From: Gracilaria vermiculophylla
Lineage: Eukaryota; Rhodophyta; Florideophyceae; Gracilariales; Gracilariaceae
NCBI GenBank assembly: GCA_019155205.2
Contig: JAHNZQ020000277.1
Location: 1,581,742 to 1,645,741 of the forward strand
Reading direction: 5' to 3'
DNA length: 64,000 nt
The first letter of the stretch is position 1. Every line of letters begins with the position of its first letter. The notes beneath the pieces were generated by a model that saw only the letters and a list, made by a program, of their open reading frames with translations, did no database searches and was not told the origin of the DNA. Positions 56,246-64,000 of this stretch are shown here, in pieces. The position numbers and the translations under genes were made by a program.

Positions 56246-56937
56246 CTCAATCGGGAGATGGGAGTGTTTGGCGTCGTTTGCTTTGAAGGGACTGTTTCTG
56301 ACTGTACGGGTAATACTCCACAGAGGCATAGTCTTCTCTTTAGAATAGCTTATCACTTATCACATGTAGCCGCTGCAAATGATAATTTTCCTTACAGTCG
56401 TGGTCACGAGAAATATGGGTCTGCGCTCGTTTAAGTGAATCGTAAGTTAGCGCTTGGTTTCGTCGGGAAACGGGTATTGGGCGGGACTAACACCGTATGT
56501 ACAATTTCAGTGCTACAACTGGATGACCAAGTGCTATACGGCGCATGTGATTAAAATGCAGCACTGTCAACTTTTATGGCTAACTTAATCGCAAATGTGG
56601 AATAGTGCTAAAGCCAAGCGTGATGATTAAACAAACTGGATTGCTAACCTCTGTTTATTTTTTTTTTTTTTCGATTTGAACAAGCGCGTCCCCTGCAGTC
56701 GTGGCGCATGCGCACGGCGCGTAGGCGACGTAAGTCTAGAAATACTTTTTGCTATGAGGCAGTGGCGTTGGGAGTGTGTATGGGGATCAAATACTGTCAT
56801 AGTGAGTAGCGCAACCATTAAACACGGACAGAGGTAAATGCTTGATAATTTTTCGTAACTATTTATAGGATCTATTCAACTCAAGTGCCAAACGCACAAT
56901 TTAGCTTTTTGGTAGCACCGAATAGTGGCGGCCGGGG
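56246..56937. other. Spacer between telomere-like patches, no gene recognised
   Basis: Includes a T-rich run at about 56657-56671. No frame with a domain was found. Confidence 0.4.
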
Positions 56938-56985
56938 GGTTGGGGATTAGGGCTTAGGACCTAGGGTTTAGGTCTTAGGGGTTTA
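56938..56985 (+). repeat. Degenerate telomere-like repeat patch 2
   Basis: Contains GGGGATTAGGGCTTAGGACC, CTAGGGTTTAGG and TCTTAGGGGTTT, six degenerate units in the same orientation as the first patch. Confidence 0.6.
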
Positions 56986-57071
56986 AGATCATAGTAATTG
57001 AATGAGCGTGGTGTTGCGCGGAAGAAAAAGAATGCGGAAGTTTCGGGAATTACGAAGCGTAGGTCGAAGAT

Positions 57072-57371
57072 TCATATATTTATATAGACTCCTTGAAAAC
57101 GTTTCCCTCGTTCCTCCCGTACCTGTTTCAGATCGCCTCGACGAGCAGAGATAATCATGCTCACAACTCCTTGGGAGAACTGTACTCCTTCACAGTCCTG
57201 TTTCTGACGGAAATGTTTTGCCGCGGAGACCGGAACTAGCTGTGTTTGCGGATCCGTTGGTCTGTTCGGTGTTTCTGCGTTTCTTTGCTGCTCATCGAGA
57301 TACTTCAGCAGTGTTTGGCGGGATGCGATATTTTTGTCCACATCTTCGATATTCTTCATGAATGGCGAAGC
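57072..57371 (-). CDS. Short unrecognised frame beside piggyBac-like copy 2
   Basis: About 100 codons from just inside the edge of the transposon (the first few residues of the open frame come from the transposon end). Sequence includes MKNIEDVDKNIASRQTLLKY and a Lys/Arg-rich end. It may be part of a gene interrupted by the transposon, but no matching piece was found on the other side at 60701. Confidence 0.25.
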   Translation of the reverse strand, partial: ASPFMKNIEDVDKNIASRQTLLKYLDEQQRNAETPNRPTDPQTQLVPVSAAKHFRQKQDCEGVQFSQGVVSMIISARRGDLKQVREERGKRFQGVYINI

Positions 57372-57379
57372 AACATAAC

Positions 57380-57433
57380 GGTGCGCTGACTTCATGTGAG
57401 GTCAATTTGATCTCATGTGAGGTCAGCGCACCA
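57380..57433 (+). repeat. Hairpin-forming terminal repeat of piggyBac-like copy 2
   Basis: Opens GGTGCGCTGAC and closes GTCAGCGCACC around TCAATTTGA, with two GA(C/T)(C/T)TCATGTGAGGTC-type palindromes. The homologous structure in copy 1 is at 15751-15802. Confidence 0.85.
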
Positions 57434-57560
57434 TCATGCAAAATTTAAAACAAAAATTGGAATTTGATCCGTAGGCCAATACACGGGAGAATTTAAATTT
57501 CAAAACCTGCTCTCCAGGATGGCCTGTGAACAACCTGTAGAAGTAGACCACGCCATGTCC

Positions 57561-57630
57561 TATCACAGTAGGGCGGTGCTCATCAGACTATATTGGAGCA
57601 ACAAATCCTGAATTCGAACCTCGCTGAGTT
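57561..57630 (+). other. tRNA-like sequence in piggyBac-like copy 2
   Basis: Counterpart of 15551-15617: CATCAGACTATATTGGAGCA followed by CTGAATTCGAACCTCGCTGAG. The B-box-like part is preserved, the A-box-like part is more degraded. Confidence 0.45.
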
Positions 57631-57715
57631 TCTAAATATTCAGAAACTTCTTCGGAAGCTCGACTAACTCAAAATTTTTGAACTCTCAGAACGCTTTCAA
57701 CACGGACTAATGGAG

Positions 57716-58198
57716 GTCAGCGGGGCAAAGTGAAAGTTGAGGAGATGGAAAGAAAGTTCGCCAGCTCTGGCTCGGATACACTCAAAGGTGCCTTGACTCA
57801 ACCTACACAGTGGTGCAATCGTGCAAACTTCGTCAGAGCAGAAATTTCACTACAAAGCAGAGACACTCAAGACTACCAATCGTGTTCTGACCTAATATAT
57901 ATGTGCTGGCCACAAATCAATAACACTCACAACTGCAAGACACAACAAGACATGGCAGTTACGAACACTCACAAGAGAACGACAGTGCACAAGTTTACAA
58001 GTCCTGCGGCTCACTGTAATCCGCCTCCATGTGCCAGCGTCCTCCACGTCACTTCAGTCCACGTATGCAATCAGCCAGAAGTCCCATCTCCCAGCAATGC
58101 ATTTAGCCAGCAGTGTATTCAAGTGGCATTGCCGTCAGCTAACAAGGAAGATTTGGTTTTCGGTGACAGCACAGGAACTTGCAGCAACAACCACATGA
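57716..58198 (+). other. Extra segment present only in piggyBac-like copy 2
   Basis: The flanks CTGTCTGCTGTTCA and GTGTTGAAA (minus strand) are adjacent in copy 1 near 15470-15480 but are separated by about 480 bp here. The segment is open in one plus-strand frame (57730-58245, 171 codons, His/Gln/Ser/Cys-rich) with no recognised domain. Either copy 2 gained it or copy 1 lost it. Confidence 0.6.
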
Positions 58199-58566
58199 AC
58201 AGCAGACAGAATAATGTAAAATCTGTTGAAGAAGCAGTTTCGTAACAGAGATTAAATAATCTAGCAAGTCAATATAGCGCAGATTGAAATAGTCGGGGGC
58301 TTAAGGTCAACAAACTTCTGCTCGAAATCTACGTTGAGATATAATATTTTACATGAAAAAAAAATATTGTTGAAGTTGTTGACCTTTCGTTCAGATTCTA
58401 CGCTTCACTATACCGTGACACTCTTCAATGTGTTTCAGAAAACGTTCTCCATTAGTCCCAAAGTGACTTAAATACACTTCTTCCTCTTTCCTTCAATAGA
58501 ATTCAGATCATCAGAACTTCGATTTCGTGTTTCCTCTGCAAGAACTGCATCGTCCTTGATATAAGC

Positions 58567-60420
58567 CTATTCATTGCATTTTTTTGCTTTTCTTTTTCTG
58601 ATGGTTTGCATTAATTGCAAGCCAGTGCCAGCAAATATTGGCTGTTCATAAGTGTTTTTATTTTCCGTTTCATTTTTATTCACTAAACCAATTGTGTCCC
58701 AAATATTTTCTAGAAATTCATCAGGCAGCTCACAAGAAAACTGGTGTGAAAATTTCCCGCTCCTGCTTCTATTTGCTGCTTTACAAAGTGTCCATGCCTT
58801 CACAATGCAAATTGCTAAAAGGGAACAATTGACTCGAAATGACCACTCTTTCACGTCTATTTTCTTTTCAAAAAATAAATCATCTTGGCAGCTTCTGGTA
58901 TGGCGATCGATTATTGAACATGTTTTGTAGTATTCATCACAAATTTCAGCAATGGCAATCTCAAATTCTATTTTCTTAGAAATAGTTCCCCTTCGTCTCC
59001 ATCTCGCCCTAACACTAGGAGAACCTGGCTTAACCATGCCCGTGGTTGAAATAAAATTCTTTCTGTCTCGATCCATCCACATCACGGCCATTGTGTCACT
59101 GTTGGTGACGCTTGGTTTTGAAACCGTAGGTGTAAAGTCGCCTCTGTTCACTAAAGTGATTTCAGATCAGTGTTTCATAGGAAATTCCCGAGATCCATAT
59201 TTGATTACTCCAGTAAATCGCAAGGTTTTTTCCATGAGTGCTTTGGCGTTCTTGACAGATGCGAAGAAGAAAACGGCGCGTATCAAACGATGTGATCCAA
59301 ACCACGGTTGTATTTAACGGAGTTAAATAGCTCTTCCATGAGCATTATCGGAATCAAAATCCTATAACACCCCTACTGAGTTCAATGTTCAACATTTTAT
59401 TACTTCGTCCACTACAAACGGCATTTATTTGAAGGCCAACTTCGGGTTTTCTATCCAATGATGTACTGCGTGGAATCCCAACATCGATCCATTTACATCT
59501 TAATCCGTACCGCCGTGACATTTCTTCGTCAAGAAATAAAGCAGGTGATGGCGTGCCAAAAGAATGGCAATGATTAGTGACCGCGTTCACAAGTCGGCTA
59601 TGAAGGACCATCTTACGATTTCTTGCTCCTCAGTCACACCAATTCCACTAAAAAGATATGCAACTTCTAAGCGATTCAAATCTGTTCTGAGCCATACGAA
59701 GCCTAATGTTAGGTTGTGGAATGAACTTAGAAAAATGCTTAATTCTCCAAATACCGCAACTGTACGGAAACTCAATACGAGTCATTATAATTAAAACTAC
59801 GAAAACTTTGAGCACCTCCACTCCAGATGTCCTTCAAGCGAATTTGATTTCTAGTCGAATTTATGTTCTGCTCATGAGAAATTCCATATGATGCATGGGA
59901 AGCATACAGAAAAAGAAATCCAATGCAGCCATCCGTGAAGGAGCGTGACGTGGTGAGACAAAATCTTCTTCTGGGCCGATAACTTTCCACTGATGCATTT
60001 GCGTACAACAATTCACAGGGCTCAACGTCGTACAGGTTTCCTATTTCCGACCATGATCAATGGCTGATTGGCAGATGGCAAGTAGATTTTGATCGTCTGA
60101 CTGCTCTTGCAAACTTTGCATACTCGGGGGTGAAACAATAGCTTAACCTTCAGCAGTTTCGATGTTACTCGAGTCAGTTGCATGATTTTGTTCTTCTGCA
60201 GTATAAGGGGTATAGGTGACACCGGTACCGAGATTGACACTAAACGAAAGAACAGTGACTTCTTGCTCACGATTGGATAAACTGAAGTTTACCGTCAAGC
60301 ATGTGAGATTTCGATTGTTGATTCCGCGAAGATCAACATTTTGAACATTTTTTCGGACCGCAGTGGAGTTCCACAAAGATACCTAATAGTATTTACATTT
60401 CGCGTCACTTGTAACCAGGT
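58567..60420 (-). pseudogene. piggyBac-type transposase, copy 2
   Basis: Same protein as at 13172. Readable parts include 60376-60143 (NVDLRGINNRNLTCLTVNFS), 59611-59354 (ALFLDEEMSRRYGL with the first Asp, RSNKMLNIELSRG), and 59151-58567 (AVMWMDRDRKNFIST, SIIDRHTRSCQDD with the third Asp). Copy 1's ATG corresponds to TTG here, so the start codon is lost. The C-terminal Cys-rich tail is shifted into other frames near 58560-58420. Confidence 0.85.
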
Positions 60421-60640
60421 GAGCTCGGCTGTTGACAGTGGTTCTAGCAGTTCTGCTAGGGTCTGTGGACGATGCCAAAGTTTACGAATGTTGTTAACAG
60501 CTCTGATTGATGTAACAGACACAATTCGCACTTGGTGGTTGTGGACCAAGTTCAGCGCTGCCGGCTTCGATAGCATGAAAAGGATATCAGAACAAAAAAA
60601 ATAGGAAAAGGTTTAATGTTTTCACATAATTACAATGTAA

Positions 60641-60700
60641 TTAAAATTGACCTCATATGAGATCAATTGACCTCACATGAGGTCTCTGGTCAGATAGACA
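60641..60700 (-). repeat. Terminal inverted repeat at the transposase-start side of copy 2
   Basis: GACCTCATATGAGATC, GACCTCACATGAGGTC and the outer GGTCAGATAGACA match copy 1's left end in inverted orientation. Confidence 0.8.
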
Positions 60701-60779
60701 TTATACTCGTCAATGTTTAACAGAAAAGTGGTGGTGAACCGGGAAGATTTGAGCGGCAGTGGGGATTGCCAGCTAACAT

Positions 60780-61387
60780 TTATATGGTCTCTCTTACAGT
60801 ACGCTTACCTGCTGTCCCACGTGGTACGGTGGCTTGCGGGGGGACACTTTGATGCTCTGTTGAAGTACTTGGGCCGTCCTTGCTGCTAATCAGCTTCTTT
60901 GCTACCGTATCATCTTTCTTGTAGACTGTGACTGTTGGCATAAATTTTTTTAAGGAATTGCAAGCCATGTGTACCTTGTAAGGATATAGCCATGAAGTAA
61001 TTTCCACGTTGATCTGATGGATGGATGATATTGAATTATTATCCACTTTTCATCTCGGATCTCTGTAAGCACAATGCTGCCGTAGAAATATTTGTTGCGA
61101 TCTTCGTAGCCGATGTAAGCCAGAGCGGATCTCACGTATCTCGGCGAGTATCCACGTTCAGCTAATTTTCCAAAAGGAAATGCTACTTAAGCTTTCCACG
61201 TTTCTTTATCACTGATATATCGGAGAAAGGGAATCATTTCGCCTCTCGCAATTCCAGTTAACATGTGAGAGGGGTTATTCGATTTGCCCTGAAGGTAAAA
61301 AAACTTGGAGATTGACTTTGTGTAGACCATGTAGTCAAGCTTATTATCGCTATAGAATCTTTTTCTTATGGAGATTCCCAGATCCAA
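60780..61387 (-). pseudogene. Penelope-like element RT, C-terminal fragment
   Basis: Minus-strand reading gives LDLGISIRKRFYSDNKLDYM, TKSISKFFYLQGKSNNPSHM and GIARGEMIPFLRYISDKETW, then a stop, and GYSPRYVRSALAYIGYEDR and YHPSIRSTWKLL. This sequence of segments is the end of the RT and thumb region of Penelope-like elements, in which a KPT-x-K-F-x-YL motif is followed by a GEL-x-RYLR motif. Penelope-like RTs are the closest RT relatives of telomerase. A GIY-YIG endonuclease is not visible; the frame ends at 60780, 80 bp from piggyBac-like copy 2. The N-terminal RT is missing. Confidence 0.7.
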
Positions 61388-62157
61388 TTAAATAGCCATA
61401 TGGCCATTGCAGTTGTGTTTCAAACTAAGGTTTGTTCGAGTATACAGTGCAGCCGTTAGCTCAATAATATTGTGGTATTCCACTAAAGCCTGTATGGCCT
61501 CGGTAGCGGGATGGAAAGCCACAAACGAACCACGGTTATAGGTGTCGCCTTGCGAACGACGGGGCTAGAAATCAGTACCAAGATGTGAACAACAGTCAGC
61601 TGTACGACGCATGATGGCATCCTCGGAACAAAGAGCTACAGCTCAGAAGCAACTAAGCACTGATGCTACAGGTGCCCTTGTGTCAAATACGACCTAGGAT
61701 TCGCACGGTCTGACCAAAAGGTCTTGAGTTTTGGGGTTGTTGGTTGGTCTTCGCCTCCCTCCCATGGGCAGGTTGCCCTTTACTAGGCTGCAACGCCATG
61801 CAGTAGTTTGACTGCAATGCCTAAATATGGGGCTCTCTACAAACTATATTAACATTAAATAATGTAGAATAAATCTAATTATTAGTAGACACCCACAACA
61901 GTACCCAAAGTTACTACTCTTAGTTCACATTCTTCCATAAAATGGTTCCTTTCCTACATGTAATGTAGCCGAAAGCTAAGAATGTCGTCCTCGACTTAAC
62001 TCGTCACTCAGTGATCCGATACCGTTGCATCTCGAATTCTACATATCCCCCCCGTTAAACGTTAAGCACCGGCGACACGGGCAACGGAAAAGTACACGCC
62101 ACCAGCATTCTGCATTCCTCTTCCCTCTTCTCCTCAAATGCATGCGCGAAACACATC
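61388..62157. other. Spacer, no gene recognised
   Basis: No frame with a domain on either strand; any upstream RT of the Penelope-like element is not readable here. Confidence 0.4.
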
Positions 62158-63217
62158 TTGCAATTAAGATCCTTAAGCGTAATTCCTCCTACTCCGATGA
62201 GTCTTCCTCCACACAGGAATCAACCTGCGTCTTGTAATGACCCCGACGCTTCTCAGCAGCCAGCAGATTTGCCAAACGCACCGATGTCCGCGTCACAGAT
62301 TGCTCCTCTGCCGCACTCGGTATTGAAAACGGTGACCCCGCCATATCTTCTTCCTGGCACACCGAACCAATTGGCTCGCGCAAAATGGTGCATCCCAGCG
62401 GCTGCTAGCAATGAAGGTCTCATCGCGACATATGTTGTCGCCGGTCAGCTTCGGGACGGTTAGCCGTGGTTACCGCTGTACACGAGCGATTGGCTGAGTC
62501 CCGGTGCTCTTCCGGATGTTACAATCAGTCGCTACCAACACGAGTCCATGGCAGAGGCCTGCAGGCAGTTTGTACAATTAGTTTACTTGTGGATGCGCTT
62601 GGTCATTGGGACAGTTCCCGTCAATGAAGATTGGAACCTCGACACCTTGGGCGCTCCCACCAACGGCTAAGCTTCCGCGTACGCCGAGAACCTAGCAAAA
62701 CTAGACATTCGTCAGTGGCTTGGTGGCCGTGGTGGTGTGTCCAATGCAGCTCTCTGCTTCTACAATTCTCAACTTCGAGCAGAGTTCCGCTTCTTGCGTA
62801 AGCCTTACATCAACTATTGGGAGTACCCATGATGGCCAAGCAATTACGCGAAAAATCCACGAGCCATGCCGCCGACGCAGCCCACTGATTACTTATTTGA
62901 ACCGATGCGGATAAACTCTGACGCTCTTGTCGACAACTCCCAAAAGGAAGGCAATGTTGTGGCAATGGGGGGACCCGGAGAGGAAGAGAATGCACGAAAC
63001 GGTGGTACTGACGTAGAACATATTCCTGCCCGTGATGCAGGAGTCTGCCCCAGCGCCCGCTCCACTGCCAACCCTACAGGGTGAGGCTGAGATTCATTGT
63101 CTGAGGTGTCTCCTCTTAGATGCGGGTGTTTCGCTGGGTCAGATCTCGAATAGCAGCCAACAAATGGTTAATCTTCTTCGCGATCACATGGGCAATTTGC
63201 CCAATATGAATGCGTAA
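62158..63217 (+). pseudogene. Unrecognised degenerate protein (possible gag)
   Basis: One frame from 62158 to 63084 is protein-like but has stops at 62461 (TAG), about 62668 (TAA) and about 62831 (TGA). It has a proline-rich start, then PWLPLYTSDWLSPGALPDV, EACRQFVQLVYLWMRLVIG, ENLAKLDIRQWLGGRGG and FRFLRKPYINYWEYP. A shift near 63030 leads to a C-terminal helical segment (LGQISNSSQQMVNLLRDHMG) ending at 63217. Length, proline-rich start and C-terminal helix would fit a retroelement gag, but no capsid or zinc-knuckle motif is recognised. Confidence 0.4.
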
Positions 63218-63748
63218 TATTTCCGGTAACAGAGAACATCAGTAGTGACTTCACTCGAATAGATAAGTTGTGGTAAATGCACGTTCTTGAGACTTTTGTC
63301 ACGCTGCTTCATCTTCATGGCCCCCTTTTCGATCTTAGAAGTTCTTCTTTATGTGAGGTCATCGTCATCCCCACGCGCTTGAGCGCCGTGGAAAGCCGTA
63401 AGAATTAAATAAAGTGATTGACCGGTTCTTTTCTTTTGGAAGTGCATTAGTGCCTTGTGCGCAATCTGCCGCCAACCGCGAAAATGACACCATACGCCAC
63501 GACGTATGTAGAGTCTGAACCCGCACTTCAAACTCTTGTGCATGTCCTACAAGCCAAGACATGGCCACATCTTTGTTTTGGCATGGAAAGCGGCGTACAA
63601 GTGCACTTCAAATACTCCGGATAGTTCCAACACCATTATCTGGTATGGCCACGCGCCGTGGCAAATCCTTCCCTGCGCTGTAAGGCACCAGGTCATTACG
63701 ACAACTCTCCACTTTCTCGTCCCCTACATCCCCTCGAACTCGAACGTG
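63218..63748. other. Spacer, no gene recognised
   Basis: Short overlapping frames only. Confidence 0.4.
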
Positions 63749-63994
63749 TTATTGATGCTTCCTTCTAAGCCTCTGATTGATCAACGAGATCTTCATCCAT
63801 TTAACCGACGCGAGCGTCATCAATGTTGTCGGGATAGCTAAATAAGCCTGTTTGCAGTACGACAGTACTAGAGACTGTGATAAATTGCAAATTTGTTCCC
63901 AAGTATCCTTACTAGGCACGTATCCGTGCCACCTTACCTTAAACAGCAAACGATTGTTTGCATCCGGTCCCTGTAAAACGATACGTTCTATCAC
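63749..63994 (-). pseudogene. Chromodomain of a third chromovirus, cut by the window edge
   Basis: IERIVLQGPDANNRLLFKVRW followed by HGYVPSKDTWEQICNL is a chromodomain (V-x-R-I, YLVKW, GY, TWE). It corresponds to the C-terminus of integrase in the elements at 5027 and 45540. The rest of pol would lie to the right of the window. Confidence 0.75.
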
Positions 63995-64000
63995 GTACTC

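Larger units (their letters stand above)
57380..60700 (-). mobile_element. piggyBac-like DNA transposon, copy 2 (inverted)
   Basis: The right edge ends CAGATAGACA, the complement of copy 1's left end, and the left edge opens at GGTGCGCTGAC of the hairpin. The outer 13 bp seen in copy 1 (TGTCTATCCGACC) are absent here. The transposase lies at 60420-58567 on the minus strand with stops and shifts. Compared with copy 1 it has about 480 extra bases at 57716-58198. Confidence 0.85.

Noticed and set aside
1..64000. CRISPR arrays, operons, bacterial defence systems, rRNA genes
   Set aside because: No regular spacer-repeat array, no bacterial gene clusters and no rRNA-like sequence were seen. The content is eukaryotic.

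Overview
This is a eukaryotic nuclear scaffold (it contains a 100-N assembly gap at 37850-37949) made mostly of decayed transposable elements, with two short GC-rich islands of ordinary genes. Genes in the islands are compact: a zinc-finger gene with one 107-bp intron, and fragments of a CK1 kinase, an MRT4-type ribosome factor and a PP4R3-type phosphatase subunit. Compact intron-poor genes in islands inside a sea of Ty3/gypsy, Ty1/copia, DIRS, Tc1/mariner and piggyBac-like copies would fit a florideophyte red alga such as Chondrus. That assignment is inference from gene style only; nothing in the window fixes the species.

Layout, left to right. 1-5026: a degenerate Tc1/mariner copy, then a ruined gypsy pol fragment. 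5027-12757: a chromovirus-type Ty3/gypsy element with both LTRs, a primer-binding site, gag, a pol that lacks the front of RT, integrase plus chromodomain, and a polypurine tract. 12758-20040: a copia element split by a piggyBac-like element (12951-15814) and by a solo copia LTR with a perfect 5-bp target duplication (18669-19232). 20041-23235: AT-rich, no gene seen. 23236-26640: gene island 1 (C2H2 zinc-finger protein plus weak hypothetical frames). 26640-34850: AT-rich spacer, a better preserved Tc1 copy, a solo LTR, a truncated relative of the 5027 element, and an LTR of a second gypsy family.

34850-38455: gene island 2 (Plavaka-like transposase fragment, PP4R3-like fragment, CK1 N-terminal half, gap, MRT4 C-terminal half). 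40582-44885: a minus-strand DIRS/PAT-type tyrosine-recombinase retrotransposon between direct repeats. 45540-52748: a second chromovirus on the minus strand, decayed at nearly every catalytic site. 52897-53617: a PIF/Harbinger fragment. 54209-54760: a solo LTR with a perfect target duplication. 56213-56985: two patches of degenerate TTTAGGG-like repeats. 57380-60700: a second piggyBac-like copy, inverted. 60780-61387: a Penelope-like element fragment. 62158-63217: a decayed unrecognised coding region. 63749-63994: a chromodomain from a third chromovirus running off the right edge.

No mobile element here appears able to move by itself: every transposase or pol frame has stops, shifts or lost catalytic residues. 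The most informative observations concern element history: a solo LTR whose removal restores a copia RT frame, an LTR element whose two flanks belong to different elements, a piggyBac family with hairpin-forming palindromic ends at a target that is not TTAA, and a primer-binding site shared by two gypsy families. I saw no clearly new multigene system.
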